Assembly: GCA_023269695.1 (NCBI GenBank)
Contig: JAHFPS010000005.1
Coordinates: forward strand, 1-53,646
Direction: 5' to 3'
Origin: Rickettsia sp.
GTDB lineage: Bacteria; Pseudomonadota; Alphaproteobacteria; Rickettsiales; Rickettsiaceae
DNA: 53,646 nucleotides
Program-made: the position numbers and the translations under genes
Notes under the pieces: generated by a model
Database searches by the model: none
What the model was told of the DNA's origin: nothing
Seen by the model: only the letters and a program-made list of their open reading frames with translations
Part shown: piece after piece, positions 37,600 to 47,101 of the stretch
Numbering within the stretch: position 1 is the stretch's first letter
How the letters are laid out: each line of letters begins with the position of its first letter

Positions 37600-37926
37600 A
37601 TGTTCGCAATCGTCAAAGCAGGCGGAAAACAGTATAAAGTCGGTAAAAACACTGTCATCAAAGTAGAAAAAATTGATGGTGAGAAAGGGGCGAAGATTAA
37701 ACTTGATCAGGTGTTGATGATTGGTGAAGACTCAAAGCCATCTTTTATCGGTACGCCAATGGTTCAAGGGGCTCTTGTTACTGCTGAAATTACTAACCAG
37801 TTTAAAGATAATAAGGTTATTGTCTTTAAGAAAAAACGTCGTCAGAATTATCGTCGGAAGAATGGTCATAGACAGGCATTAACTGAACTGAAAATATTGG
37901 ACATTACTAAAATAATGACAGAATAG
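37600..37926 (+). CDS. rplU: 50S ribosomal protein L21
   Basis: The 108-residue protein is L21. It starts [17 protein letters not shown], and ends with the basic [23 protein letters not shown] that contacts 23S rRNA. An upstream in-frame start at 37567 would add eleven residues, but no L21 has such an extension, and TATAGGA at 37585-37591 suits the ATG at 37600 as a ribosome-binding site. It is followed by rpmA after 25 bp. Confidence 0.96.
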   Translation: MFAIVKAGGKQYKVGKNTVIKVEKIDGEKGAKIKLDQVLMIGEDSKPSFIGTPMVQGALVTAEITNQFKDNKVIVFKKKRRQNYRRKNGHRQALTELKILDITKIMTE

Positions 37927-37951
37927 TCACAAAATTTATAAGGATATATAG

Positions 37952-38197
37952 ATGGCAACTAAAAAAGCTGGTGGTAGTTCTAGAAATGGTAGAGACTCAG
38001 CCGGTCGTAGATTAGGTATTAAAAAATATGATGGACAATATGTCATATCAGGTAATATAATTGTTAGACAACGTGGCACTAAATTTTATCCAGGCAAAAA
38101 TGTCGGGCTTGGAAGAGATCACACATTATTTGCCTTGGTTACAGGTAAAGTAGAATTCTCTATTAGGAGAACCCATAAAATAGTTAATGTGGTGTGA
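37952..38197 (+). CDS. rpmA: 50S ribosomal protein L27
   Basis: The 81 residues start [21 protein letters not shown], with the flexible N-terminal tail that reaches the peptidyl-transferase centre, and continue with the [21 protein letters not shown] core. rplU-rpmA is a near-universal operon. The stop is 5 bp before a family-B repeat arm. Confidence 0.97.
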   Translation: MATKKAGGSSRNGRDSAGRRLGIKKYDGQYVISGNIIVRQRGTKFYPGKNVGLGRDHTLFALVTGKVEFSIRRTHKIVNVV

Positions 38198-38202
38198 TAC
38201 GT

Positions 38203-38334
38203 CATTGCGAGGAAGACCATAGGCCGACGAAGCAATCCATTTTTGTGTCATCCCTGCCGTTAATGTCATCCCTGCGTAGGCAGGGATCTAGATTCCCGCC
38301 TTCGCGGGAATGACATCGGAACCGCGGGAATGAC
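38203..38334. repeat. Palindromic repeat block after rpmA
   Basis: A family-B arm (GTCATTGCGAGGAAGACC ... CGAAGCAATCC, 38202-38239) is followed by a family-A palindrome at 38265-38314 with one extra left arm at 38247 (18-bp spacing) and one extra right arm (GCGGGAATGACA). It has the same arm duplication as the copy at 37209, to which it is almost identical. It may act as a terminator hairpin for rplU-rpmA. Confidence 0.85.
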
Positions 38335-38384
38335 AGCCTATGCAGGAAGTCTAATGACATTTTTAACAACATCTCTTCAGATTT

Positions 38385-39605
38385 ATGTCAATAATAGTTC
38401 AGAAATTTGGTGGGACTTCCGTTGCTAATGTTGCAAGAATAAAAGAAATCATTCCAATTATTAAGTGGGAAAAGCAATATGGCAATCAACTAATAATTGT
38501 AGTTTCGGCTATGGCTGGTGTTACCAATCAGTTAGTTACTTTATGCAATGAAGTTTCTAGTCTTAAGACTAGTTCACAACTGGCAGAATATGATGCCGCT
38601 CTTTGCAGTGGAGAGATGGTGACAGCGTCCTTACTCGCCCTTGAACTACAACAACAAAACATAGATGCAAGATCTGTGCTAGCATGGCAGTTACCAATCC
38701 TAACCAATGATAATTATAGCAAAGCTTTGGTTGAGCAAATCTCTACTAGTTTATTAACAGAATGTCTTAAACAAAACATCATCCCGGTAGTTGCTGGATT
38801 TCAGGGTGTTACCAATAATAATAGGTTGGCGACGTTTGGTCGAGGTGGATCGGATACTACCGCCTCATTAATTGCAGCTGCTATGAAAGCTGATAGATGT
38901 GATATATACACTGATGTAGAAGGAGTTTTTACTGCCGATCCGCGTATTGTCCCTGGGGCAAAGAAATTATCACAGATTAGTTTTGAGGAAATGCTGGAAT
39001 TTGCGTCTTGTGGGGCGAAAGTGTTGCATCCACGGTCCTTAGAAGCGGCTATTAGATATAATGTACCCATACGCGTTTTATCGTCGTTCTCACTACCATT
39101 ATATCATGAAGATAATGGTACACTAATAACATCTAGAGAAAAAATTATGGAAAATAGAAAAATTACCGGCATCACTTCCAACAAAAATTTATTAAAATTA
39201 GTAATAAATTCCACTCAGTTAACTTTTTCTAAGATATGTAACCTCATCACTGACCATAATATTCACCTAGAATTAATGGAAAATATTGAGGAAAATAGAC
39301 AATATAGTTTTATTATCCAACTATCTGATAAAAATAAATTACAGCATTTACTAGATGAGCTAAAAAATGCTAATCAGATAAATAATTTTATTATTGATAG
39401 CCAAGTTTCTATAGTATCGATTATTGGTCACGGCATTAAAAATGACCATAATTTTCTTGGTATGGTATTAACTGAACTGGAAAAAGAAAATATATTAGTA
39501 AAAATGATACAAATTTCAGAAATTAAAATTTCTATCCTAATAAAAGACCTAGACACCGAAAAAACTATACGTTGCTTGCATCAACTATTTGAATTAGATA
39601 AATAG
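38385..39605 (+). CDS. lysC: Aspartate kinase
   Basis: This 406-residue enzyme phosphorylates aspartate, the first step to diaminopimelate for peptidoglycan and to lysine. The N-terminal motif is [15 protein letters not shown], followed by [44 protein letters not shown] and [22 protein letters not shown]. The C-terminal region has two ACT domains for feedback control. In Rickettsia this pathway survives mainly for diaminopimelate. Confidence 0.94.
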   Translation: MSIIVQKFGGTSVANVARIKEIIPIIKWEKQYGNQLIIVVSAMAGVTNQLVTLCNEVSSLKTSSQLAEYDAALCSGEMVTASLLALELQQQNIDARSVLAWQLPILTNDNYSKALVEQISTSLLTECLKQNIIPVVAGFQGVTNNNRLATFGRGGSDTTASLIAAAMKADRCDIYTDVEGVFTADPRIVPGAKKLSQISFEEMLEFASCGAKVLHPRSLEAAIRYNVPIRVLSSFSLPLYHEDNGTLITSREKIMENRKITGITSNKNLLKLVINSTQLTFSKICNLITDHNIHLELMENIEENRQYSFIIQLSDKNKLQHLLDELKNANQINNFIIDSQVSIVSIIGHGIKNDHNFLGMVLTELEKENILVKMIQISEIKISILIKDLDTEKTIRCLHQLFELDK

Positions 39606-39629
39606 TTATATATACTCTTTAAATTAAGT

Positions 39630-40238
39630 ATGGTTATTATGTTTAATAAACACAAATTTGCGGAACTTATTGTAACTTTTTTCTATGTAGGCAAAATAAA
39701 ATATTGTCCCGGTACATTTGGCTCTTTAGGTGCTTTCCCTTTGTGCTACTTGATCATGTATCTTTCCATAAGTAATCAACTAATTTTTTCGTTTACTAAT
39801 TTTACGATTTTACAAGCCCAACTTATTAGTCTCATTATTATCAATCTTTTGACCTGTCTATTGCTATTTATATTAGGCACATATTTTTCCTCAATATACA
39901 TACAATATAGTAGGCAAGATGATCCAAAAGAAGTGGTGATTGATGAGGTGGTTGGTCAAATGCTAACAATAATATTAAGTTGCCTTTCTGTTTTTTTCAT
40001 AAATTATTCAGAGCTTACAAAATATTTAAGTTCACAACTAATAAATTTTATCTTTTTATTTGTTTTACCTTTTGCCTTGTTCAGGTTCTTTGATATAATT
40101 AAGCCATGGCCAATAAATTGGCTTGATGCCAATATTAAAGGTGGTATTGGCATTATGCTAGATGATATTGCTGCGGCAATCTTTGCTACAGTCATGCATT
40201 ATGCTATCACTTTTACTTTAATAGATTGGTTTGGCTAA
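39630..40238 (+). CDS. pgpA: Phosphatidylglycerophosphatase A
   Basis: PgpA removes phosphate from phosphatidylglycerol-phosphate to make phosphatidylglycerol. Family blocks visible are YCPGTFGSLGAFPL, DDPKEVVIDEVVGQM (metal-binding acidic residues) and the C-terminal RFFDIIKPWPINWLD with MLDDIAAAIFA. Several hydrophobic stretches fit an inner-membrane protein. An ATG at 39639 (MFNKHKF) is an alternative start. Confidence 0.92.
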   Translation: MVIMFNKHKFAELIVTFFYVGKIKYCPGTFGSLGAFPLCYLIMYLSISNQLIFSFTNFTILQAQLISLIIINLLTCLLLFILGTYFSSIYIQYSRQDDPKEVVIDEVVGQMLTIILSCLSVFFINYSELTKYLSSQLINFIFLFVLPFALFRFFDIIKPWPINWLDANIKGGIGIMLDDIAAAIFATVMHYAITFTLIDWFG

Positions 40239-40267
40239 AAGTATTTGAGATTTTCAAAAACAATTCT

Positions 40268-40894
40268 TCAAAGCAGAAGCCTATACTCCACTGAATCGAT
40301 TAATGGAGTGACCAATAACTTATAACCATATTCTGTAATTAAGTAGTAAGTGTAGTATTCATGAACATTTTCTACAGTTACATCCTCAATAATTCTTTTT
40401 CCAAGCAGAATATCCGTTTTATCCTGATCCAACTTGAGATTTGTGTCTATTACTATAATTTTCATACCAATAAATTTGTCATGTTGTATCTCTAGTTCAA
40501 CTTTAATAACAGCATTTTTGGATAGGTTATTAGACACTGCAATAATTAAACAGATAATAATCTGTGCTATATGGTCATTGATAGCTGTACTTGATAATCC
40601 TGTGAACAGTAGTTCAACATTATGATTTTTTGATTTTAAAAAATCCGTACTTAATATGTTAATTTCTGCAATACTGATTTTACTACCCTCAGAAGCTAGA
40701 GAGTACAAATAACGATAAAATTGCAAATAGCTTATAAGTCTATTGGTACTATCCTGAATCAGTTTAGTAGCTTTTTCTTGATAATCTATAGTTTTTATTA
40801 AGCCAACACTATTATCTATAACACCTATTGCTCCTGCAAAATCATGACATATTTTTTCATTTAAAGCTTGGCTTAGTCTTATTGAATTTAACAT
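40268..40894 (-). CDS. chpT: Histidine phosphotransferase ChpT
   Basis: The 208-residue protein matches ChpT, the alphaproteobacterial phosphotransferase that relays phosphate from CckA to CtrA and CpdR in cell-cycle control. The N-terminal four-helix segment has His17 in ALNEKICHDFAGAIGVIDNSVGLI, aligned with the phosphorylated His of ChpT, and the C-terminal part is a degenerate ATPase-like fold. It is 10 bp downstream of sdhA. cckA and ctrA are not in the window. Confidence 0.85.
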   Translation of the reverse strand: MLNSIRLSQALNEKICHDFAGAIGVIDNSVGLIKTIDYQEKATKLIQDSTNRLISYLQFYRYLYSLASEGSKISIAEINILSTDFLKSKNHNVELLFTGLSSTAINDHIAQIIICLIIAVSNNLSKNAVIKVELEIQHDKFIGMKIIVIDTNLKLDQDKTDILLGKRIIEDVTVENVHEYYTYYLITEYGYKLLVTPLIDSVEYRLLL

Positions 40895-40904
40895 AAGTAT
40901 ATTT

Positions 40905-42695
40905 TTAATAAATTCGTTTAGCTGGTGGGATTGCTGCTACTTCATCTGTTAAAGTTGTAAGAGTTACCGGTTTATAATCCAGTTTGACATTACCTTGTTC
41001 ATCAATCCAAGCAAGTGTATGTTTCATCCATTCCTCATCATTACGCTCTGAATAATCTTCCCTAGAATGAGCACCTCTACTTTCTTTTCTATTGGCGGCA
41101 GAGTGCATAGTAATTACCGCTTGATCTAATAAATTAGCTAGTTCTAATGCTTCCACTAAATCGCTATTCCATATTAATGATTTATCATTGATCTGAATAT
41201 TGGCATATTCCTTTCGTGCCTGGTCAATCAGTTCTATTCCTTGATCTAGAACTTCTTGAGTTCTAAATACTGCTGCATGATTTTGCATAATTTTTTGCAT
41301 TTTGAGTCTTAGGCTAGCTACTGGTATCTCTCCTTTAGCATGACGTATGTCGTCAAATCTGCTAATTATTTTATCCAATATCGATTGAGGTAGAACCTTA
41401 TGTGGTTGACCTACTTTAACAATTTCAGTAGCTTTCTTTGCCGCTGCCCTACCAAATACCACTAAATCAAGCAAAGAATTCGATCCTAATCGATTAGCTC
41501 CATGTACTGAAACGCAGGCAGCCTCACCAATTGACATTAATCCAGGAATAATTTTATGATGATTATCCTGATCTTTATCAATAACTTGTCCGTGGTAATT
41601 TGTTGGTATTCCCCCCATATTGTAATGTACTGTTGGTAGTACAGGTATTGGTTGACTATTAACATCAACACCAGCAAAAATTTTTGCTGTTTCCGAAATA
41701 CCCGGTAAACGTTCGTGCAGAATTTCCGGCGATAAATGATCTAAATGCAGGAATACATGATCTTTATGCTCACCTACACCTCTATTTTCTCTGATCTCTA
41801 TGGTAATAGCTCTTGAGACCACATCTCTTGAAGCAAGGTCTTTAGCAGCTGGAGCATATCGTTCCATAAATCTTTCACCATTAGAATTTACTAAATAACC
41901 CCCTTCTCCTCTAGCACCTTCTGTAATTAAGCAACCAGATCCGTATATACCGGTTGGATGAAATTGGACAAATTCCATATCTTGCAAGGCAATAGAACTT
42001 CTTGCCGCCATTCCTCCACCATCACCGGTACAAGTATGAGCACTTGTCGCAGAAAAATAAGCTCTACCATATCCGCCAGTAGCTAATACTACTAAGTGAG
42101 AATGAAAGCAATGTATTGTCCCATCATCAAGATTCCAAGCAACTACCCCTACACATTCTCCATTATTCATTAACAAATCAATGGCAAAATATTCGATAAA
42201 AAATTGGGCTTTATTTTTTAAAGCCTGTTGATATAAAGTATGTAATATGGCATGACCAGTACGATCTGCTGCAGCACAAGTCCTTTGAGCTGCTTGTCCC
42301 TTGCCATAATTTGTCGTCATACCACCAAAGGGACGCTGATAAATTTTTCCTTCTTCTGTTCGCGAAAAAGGTACCCCATAATGCTCAAGCTCCAACACCG
42401 CCTCAGCTGCATGTTTACACATATACTCAATTGCATCTTGATCACCCAGCCAATCCGAACCTTTTACTGTATCGTACATATGCCAACGCCAATCATCTTG
42501 CCCCATATTACCAAGAGAAGCACTGATACCACCTTGTGCCGCTACAGTATGGCTTCTAGTTGGGAAAACCTTGCTAATGCAAGCCGTATTTAGCCCCTCT
42601 TTTGCCATGCCAAAAGTTGCCCTAAGACCAGCTCCTCCAGCTCCAACTACTACTACATCAAATTGATGATGGACAATATTATAAGATTTAGACAT
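40905..42695 (-). CDS. sdhA: Succinate dehydrogenase flavoprotein subunit
   Basis: SdhA oxidises succinate to fumarate in complex II. The FAD motif [17 protein letters not shown] opens the protein, and the flavin-linked His lies in [14 protein letters not shown]. Active-site blocks [23 protein letters not shown] and [14 protein letters not shown] are intact. The length (596) is normal. sdhD and sdhC lie upstream on the same strand but separated by MITE-like elements; sdhB is not in the window. Confidence 0.97.
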   Translation of the reverse strand: MSKSYNIVHHQFDVVVVGAGGAGLRATFGMAKEGLNTACISKVFPTRSHTVAAQGGISASLGNMGQDDWRWHMYDTVKGSDWLGDQDAIEYMCKHAAEAVLELEHYGVPFSRTEEGKIYQRPFGGMTTNYGKGQAAQRTCAAADRTGHAILHTLYQQALKNKAQFFIEYFAIDLLMNNGECVGVVAWNLDDGTIHCFHSHLVVLATGGYGRAYFSATSAHTCTGDGGGMAARSSIALQDMEFVQFHPTGIYGSGCLITEGARGEGGYLVNSNGERFMERYAPAAKDLASRDVVSRAITIEIRENRGVGEHKDHVFLHLDHLSPEILHERLPGISETAKIFAGVDVNSQPIPVLPTVHYNMGGIPTNYHGQVIDKDQDNHHKIIPGLMSIGEAACVSVHGANRLGSNSLLDLVVFGRAAAKKATEIVKVGQPHKVLPQSILDKIISRFDDIRHAKGEIPVASLRLKMQKIMQNHAAVFRTQEVLDQGIELIDQARKEYANIQINDKSLIWNSDLVEALELANLLDQAVITMHSAANRKESRGAHSREDYSERNDEEWMKHTLAWIDEQGNVKLDYKPVTLTTLTDEVAAIPPAKRIY

Positions 42696-42740
42696 TCATA
42701 AATTCCATTTTATTCCAAATATACTTAAATAATTTTAACC

Positions 42741-42908
42741 TATGATAACCCGATTAGCATTACTCCATCATTGCGAGGAAGTAGCATTGCTACGACGAAG
42801 CAATCCACGTTGTCTTTAATCATAGATAGATAGATTGCTTCTCGACCTTATGGTCTCCTCGCAATGACACCAGTTTACTATGGCTAAATGCTAATAGAGT
42901 TAACTATA
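42741..42908. mobile_element. MITE-like composite element 3, between sdhD and sdhA
   Basis: The inverted ends are ATAACCCGATTAGCATTACT on the left and a right end whose reverse complement reads TATAGTTAACTCTATTAGCA. Inside is one long family-B palindrome (TCATTGCGAGGAAGTAGC ... and ... GGTCTCCTCGCAATGAC). The stop codon of sdhD (42904-42906) lies within the right terminal repeat. Confidence 0.8.
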
Positions 42909-43287
42909 ATAGTATAGCATAAAATAATGCTACCACTAAGAATGCAATCGTTATAATACAAAATATTTGTAGAAATATAATTAACCCAATACGAAGTTTA
43001 ATACAACTAATATAATCCTCGATTACCACCTGCATACCGAGCATTGAGTGATAAAAAGCAGTAATAACTAATATTCCTAAAGGGACAATATTGTAAGGTT
43101 TCTGTAAAGTACCAACAAAATGAGTCAAATCCTTGCCCATATTACATTTAATAAAAAATATTAGCCAAATAGAGCAAATTGCCAAAATAATAGCAGTGAT
43201 TCTTTGATGTAACCAGTGACTAGAACCGCTCTTTGCCGAACCAACTCCTTTAGCTTTTGCTAAATCTGTCCTTAAATTATTATTCAT
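42904..43287 (-). CDS. sdhD: Succinate dehydrogenase membrane anchor subunit
   Basis: The 127-residue protein has three membrane helices and the SdhD start RTDLAKAKGVGSAKSGSSHWLHQRITAIIL, in which HWLHQR is the usual entry to helix I. YHSMLGMQVVIEDYI marks helix II with the haem/quinone-side residues. It anchors SdhA-SdhB to the membrane. The final residues and the TAG stop come from the terminal repeat of element 3. Confidence 0.93.
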   Translation of the reverse strand: MNNNLRTDLAKAKGVGSAKSGSSHWLHQRITAIILAICSIWLIFFIKCNMGKDLTHFVGTLQKPYNIVPLGILVITAFYHSMLGMQVVIEDYISCIKLRIGLIIFLQIFCIITIAFLVVALFYAILL

Positions 43288-43313
43288 ATAGAGACCATAA
43301 GTTAAATATATTA

Positions 43314-43471
43314 TATAGCTAGTCCGATTAGCATTTGCCCTAACGGAAGAAATGTCATTCCCGCGTAGGCGGGAATCTATAATATCTTAGAGTTTTTTAG
43401 CTCTTTTTAGATCCCCGCCTACGCGGGGATGACAAGCATTATCCAACTAAAACCTATTCGGGTTAGCTATA
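43314..43471. mobile_element. MITE-like composite element 4, between sdhC and sdhD
   Basis: Terminal repeats are TATAGCTAGTCCGATTAGCA on the left and, on the right, a sequence with reverse complement TATAGCTAACCCGAATAGGT. The interior is a family-A palindrome with an AT-rich loop (43354-43433), nearly the same as that in element 1. The sdhC stop codon (43467-43469) is in the right repeat. With element 3 it splits the sdh operon into three pieces. Confidence 0.82.
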
Positions 43472-43853
43472 ACAACCAAAAAGCTAATGTCATCATTATG
43501 GAGGTTATTACAACAAACCAGCCCGTGAAGTTAATAGCTCTTATTGAAAAGCAATGCCCACTATCCCAAATTAAGTGACGTACCCCATTACATAAATGGT
43601 AAAACCAAGCAAAACTTATGAATATTAGAGGGATTATCAATAAATTACATTTAAAGTACTGTAAATATTCAGGATTAAATTTGCTAAAAGCCAAAAAAAT
43701 AAAGCACCATACCAATACTGATAATCCAAAAAATAAGCCTATCCCCGTCATACGATGCAAAACAGACAAAACAGAGCTTATCTGTTTTTTATATATCGTT
43801 AAATGAGGAGAAATTGGTCTATTATTATAAATTTCCTGCTTTGTTTTTGTCAT
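43467..43853 (-). CDS. sdhC: Succinate dehydrogenase cytochrome b556 subunit
   Basis: SdhC has the diagnostic N-terminal block RPISPHLTIYKKQISSVLSVLHRMTGIGLFFG, and HLCNGVRHLIWDSGH, in which a His binds haem b. It has three membrane helices over 128 residues. It would head an sdhC-sdhD-sdhA transcript, if the elements between the genes are read through. Its stop codon is contributed by the adjacent element. Confidence 0.95.
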   Translation of the reverse strand: MTKTKQEIYNNRPISPHLTIYKKQISSVLSVLHRMTGIGLFFGLSVLVWCFIFLAFSKFNPEYLQYFKCNLLIIPLIFISFAWFYHLCNGVRHLIWDSGHCFSIRAINFTGWFVVITSIMMTLAFWLL

Positions 43854-44111
43854 AAATTATATCTGATATAATAAAAGTTGTTGTTTATAGTACAATAAAA
43901 AAGATGTCATACCAATTGTGGTGTCATCCCTGCATAAATAATTAGTGTCCTGGTTAAGTCGGTGTGATATAGTTATATAGCGTAAATCCTAGACTTCAAG
44001 TATAATGCCTGTTAAAACAATTTGCAAAAAAGACTTATGCATGTATAAACATAATATATTTGGTATAACACATTTGGTGATATATTAAAACTATAATAAC
44101 AATAAGCATGG
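43854..44111. other. Intergenic region, mostly unrecognised
   Basis: About 260 bp between divergent sdhC and the next element. A family-A half copy (GTGTCATCCCTGCATAAATA near 43920) is visible. The remainder is AT-rich, without a convincing ORF or RNA gene. Promoters for sdhC are expected at its left end. Confidence 0.4.
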
Positions 44112-44346
44112 CGGGGCAGTTTAAAAGTCGCAATTAATAGTAAAAAAAGATCTGTTTTACTTAGGTGAATAACCGTCATTGCGAGGAGCCGCTTAGCTGC
44201 GACGTGGCAATCCAAAAATTGCAACAGCAAAAATACAGCAAGCTGTTTATTTGGATCGCCATGCCACTTCGTGGCTCGCGATGACGGCTATTCGTTTCTA
44301 TAACCTAGTATTTCATATCGTTAGTTGTGACTTTTAAATCGCACTG
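44112..44346. mobile_element. 235-bp MITE-like element with 10-bp flanking direct repeat
   Basis: The element starts with CAGTTTAAAAGTCGCAATTA and ends in the inverted form, TAGTTGTGACTTTTAAATCG. Its interior is a long palindrome (CGTCATTGCGAGGAGCC ... GTGGCAATCC and GGATCGCCATGCCAC ... CGATGACGG). The 10-mer ATAAGCATGG occurs directly on both sides (44102-44111 and 44347-44356), as expected for a target-site duplication. A second, partial copy is at 53347. Confidence 0.8.
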
Positions 44347-44409
44347 ATAAGCATGGAGTGACAATAGATTATAATTCTATGAATTTCTCTAATTCCAATT
44401 AGGTGTATC

Positions 44410-45390
44410 TTGTTAAAAAAAATACTAAAAATAAAATTTATTTGTGTAACTATTACATTTATTCTACTAATCAGTGGAATCAATTTCTGTATATTTTACT
44501 TATTTACACCTGGTGTACTTGTAGAAAACAAGACTGTAATAATCAAACCTAAATTGTCGACTGATCAAATTGCTGTGATATTAAATGATCATAACATCAT
44601 TAAATATCCTTCTTTATTTGCCTTTCTTGCAAAAATATATTCATTAAAACATTCTATAAAGAGTGGAGAATATATTTTTACTCAAAATATTTCTCCTATG
44701 CAAACTTTAAGGATATTATCTAGTGGCAAATCAATTATTCATAAAATGCTTATACCTGAAGGTATGCTTGTACATGAAATAATAAAAAAAATTAATAGCG
44801 AAGAACGATTAGTTGGAGAGATTATAGGAACAATTCCTGAAGGCTTTTTAATGCCATCTACCTATTTTTTTTCATATGGTGATCAGAAAGAACAAATCAT
44901 TGATAAAATGCGGAAATTAATGTCTTTACAGCTCGATAAAACTATGGAAAAATTATCACCTAATTCTCCATTAAAAACCCGCCTTGATGTCTTAATATTA
45001 GCGTCCATTGTGGAGAAAGAAGCTATCTTAGATGCCGAAAAACCTTTGATTGCCGCTGTATTTCTAAATCGTCTAAAAAAACATATGAAACTACAATCAG
45101 ATCCGACGACAATTTATGCTATAACACTTGGAAAAGATAAATTAACAAGACCATTAACTAAAAAAGATTTGGCAATACAATCACCCTATAATACATATTA
45201 TGTCCTTAATTTACCAGCTGGAGCTATTTCTTGTCCTGGAGTAAAATCCCTAGAAGCTGTAGTAAATCCCGCTAAAATTGATTCATTATATTTTGTGGTT
45301 AACGGTATAGGTGGGCATAATTTTTCTAATAATTTTAATGATCATAATAAGCACATTAAGAGTTATCGCAAAAATTTGAAGGAACATTAA
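44410..45390 (+). CDS. mltG: Endolytic murein transglycosylase MltG
   Basis: MltG cuts nascent glycan strands of peptidoglycan in the periplasm. It has an N-terminal membrane anchor (about residues 11-37, ICVTITFILLISGINFCIFYLF), a LysM-like region, and the YceG core with the catalytic Glu in ILASIVEKEAILDAEKP (about residue 202) followed by FLNRLKKHMKLQSDPTTIYA and SPYNTYYVLNLPAGAISCPG. The start is TTG at 44410, supported by AGGTG at 44401-44405. cyaY follows after 2 bp. Confidence 0.94.
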   Translation: MLKKILKIKFICVTITFILLISGINFCIFYLFTPGVLVENKTVIIKPKLSTDQIAVILNDHNIIKYPSLFAFLAKIYSLKHSIKSGEYIFTQNISPMQTLRILSSGKSIIHKMLIPEGMLVHEIIKKINSEERLVGEIIGTIPEGFLMPSTYFFSYGDQKEQIIDKMRKLMSLQLDKTMEKLSPNSPLKTRLDVLILASIVEKEAILDAEKPLIAAVFLNRLKKHMKLQSDPTTIYAITLGKDKLTRPLTKKDLAIQSPYNTYYVLNLPAGAISCPGVKSLEAVVNPAKIDSLYFVVNGIGGHNFSNNFNDHNKHIKSYRKNLKEH

Positions 45391-45392
45391 GC

Positions 45393-45707
45393 ATGGATAA
45401 TACTGAATTTACTAAATTAGCTGAACAAACAATATCTTTAATTGCAGAAATAATTGAAACAAAAGATAAGGATTGCCTTATCGATATTGATTTCCAGGAT
45501 GACATTCTAACTCTAACTACCAACCAAGGTATATTTGTTATTAATAAACACTCAGCTGCTAAGGAAATTTGGCTATCTTCACCGATTAGTGGTCCTTACC
45601 ATTTTTATTATGTTGCTGGTAGATGGCAATCAAAATCATCTGATGATTTAGTTGATATTTTAGAACAAGAACTAAAAATTAATTTAGAATATACGTATTA
45701 TAAATAA
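45393..45707 (+). CDS. cyaY: Frataxin-like iron-binding protein CyaY
   Basis: The 104 residues fit bacterial frataxin. An acidic first helix (EFTKLAEQTISLIAEIIE) is followed by beta strands with DIDFQDDILTLTT, FVINKHSAAKEIWLSSPISGPYHF and a C-terminal helix. CyaY binds iron and the IscS desulfurase and modulates Fe-S assembly. It shares this role and binding site with IscX at 8.1 kb. It is translationally close to mltG. Confidence 0.92.
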   Translation: MDNTEFTKLAEQTISLIAEIIETKDKDCLIDIDFQDDILTLTTNQGIFVINKHSAAKEIWLSSPISGPYHFYYVAGRWQSKSSDDLVDILEQELKINLEYTYYK

Positions 45708-45722
45708 ATTACTTAATCTTGT

Positions 45723-47018
45723 ATGAAAACAAAATTCCTAATATCTATTGTCTTTTTTAGCCTAATTTCAATAATATTTTTTGCATTATTTAAAAAAAAT
45801 AAGCTTCCAACTCCTAAAAAAATAATGTTTATAGTACATACAGAAACTAATGGTGGAAAAGGAGTATATATCCTGTATAAAGCAATGAAAGAAACAGGAC
45901 ATGATGTAAAAATTGTTGCTATTCCATTATATAATGGACACTATAATGTAAACATAGATATGACGTTCACAGCAAAATTTGATAGTAATGATGTACTCTA
46001 TCCTTGCGGACAGGTAGAGCCTTATACAAAATGTGAGACTATTGAATCATATAAACCAGATTATATTTTTACTCAGAACCCCTATCATACTTATAATGGT
46101 TCAATTTTAGATCCTTACTTTATCGATTCAACTCTTAAAAAAATTGCAAAAAAGATAGTATATATTCCTTATAGTCCTCATATTTTCCATCAAGATCACA
46201 TAAATGATAAAAGTTTACCAAATATTATGGATTTAGTATTTGTTGATTCAGAAAGTACAAAAGATATTTATATTAAAAAATATGGTTTTCCAAAAGATCG
46301 TGTTATTGTTTCAGGGTATCAAACTTATAAAGAAGTTAGAGATGGCATTATCACTAACTTCAAAAAGGCTCCAGAAACCATTTTATGGTTACCAAGGTGG
46401 CAGCTAACCTTTGAACTTAGAGAGTTATTTGAAGGTGGCTCAACTTTCTTGAATTATCATTATTTTTTTTATAATTATGCACTACAAAATCCAAATATAA
46501 ATTTTATTATAAGACCTCATCAACATTTATTTTTTTCTACTCATAGCTCAGGATTTTTAACCCAAGAAGAAATTAATCAAATTTTTACAAAGTTCAGAAG
46601 CGTACAAAATATTACTATTTCTGATAGTACCAACACTTCTTTAGTGAATGATATACTTTCTGCAGATATTGTAATAAGTGATGGAACTTCTGCTCTTGCA
46701 GAAGTAGTTGTAGCAGATAAGCCTATAATTTACTTAAGTAATGGTTGGAATAATGAGTTTAATAGTAATCAATTATCACGTGAATTAAAAAAATATGTTT
46801 ATTTAGCATATAATCCATATGATATAATAAGACATATAGATTATATTAGGCAAAATAATTATTCGGCTTTCTCTGAAAGCAAAAAAAAGAGTAGTTATTT
46901 TAAGAAAATAAAATGTAAATTATTTGAATCAACCTGTAGCAGAAAAGGATTTAAGAAAATATTAGATCCTATAGAAAACCCATCTAAGTTTATTGCTGAA
47001 TATTTATTATATGAATAA
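45723..47018 (+). CDS. Membrane-anchored CDP-glycerol glycerophosphotransferase-like protein
   Basis: An N-terminal membrane helix (about residues 4-23) is followed by a GT-B-like protein. The pieces are IMFIVHTETNGGKGVYILYKAMKE (donor-site loop), ILWLPRWQ, INFIIRPHQHLF and the strongly TagF-like segment ADIVISDGTSALAEVVVADKPIIYL. The last is characteristic of CDP-glycerol:polyglycerophosphate transferases, which build teichoic-acid-type or phosphoglycerol-decorated polymers. Rickettsiae have no teichoic acid, so it may decorate surface polysaccharide or be a different sugar-phosphate transferase. It is 15 bp after cyaY and AT-rich like its neighbours. Family fairly sure, substrate unknown. 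Confidence 0.7.
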   Translation: MKTKFLISIVFFSLISIIFFALFKKNKLPTPKKIMFIVHTETNGGKGVYILYKAMKETGHDVKIVAIPLYNGHYNVNIDMTFTAKFDSNDVLYPCGQVEPYTKCETIESYKPDYIFTQNPYHTYNGSILDPYFIDSTLKKIAKKIVYIPYSPHIFHQDHINDKSLPNIMDLVFVDSESTKDIYIKKYGFPKDRVIVSGYQTYKEVRDGIITNFKKAPETILWLPRWQLTFELRELFEGGSTFLNYHYFFYNYALQNPNINFIIRPHQHLFFSTHSSGFLTQEEINQIFTKFRSVQNITISDSTNTSLVNDILSADIVISDGTSALAEVVVADKPIIYLSNGWNNEFNSNQLSRELKKYVYLAYNPYDIIRHIDYIRQNNYSAFSESKKKSSYFKKIKCKLFESTCSRKGFKKILDPIENPSKFIAEYLLYE

Positions 47019-47054
47019 AGAAGCAATAATCTATTATTGTCGCAAATTAATTAC

Positions 47055-47101
47055 ACACACTCCTCGCTAATAGACGGAGTAATGTTAGTCAGGTACTATA
47101 A
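47055..47101. repeat. Solo end of a MITE-like composite element
   Basis: On the minus strand the sequence reads TATAGTACCTGACTAACATT then ACTCCGTCTATTAGCGAGGA, which is the left terminal part of the same family as element 2. No right half is found. It abuts the stop of priA (47102-47104). Confidence 0.65.

Noticed and set aside
44012-44230. 72-residue minus-strand frame
   Set aside because: It runs through the MITE end and family-B repeat and has no coding signs.
46771-46790. Second parS-like core (TATCACGTGAATTA)
   Set aside because: Only about 11 of 16 positions fit, and it is in a coding region far from parAB.
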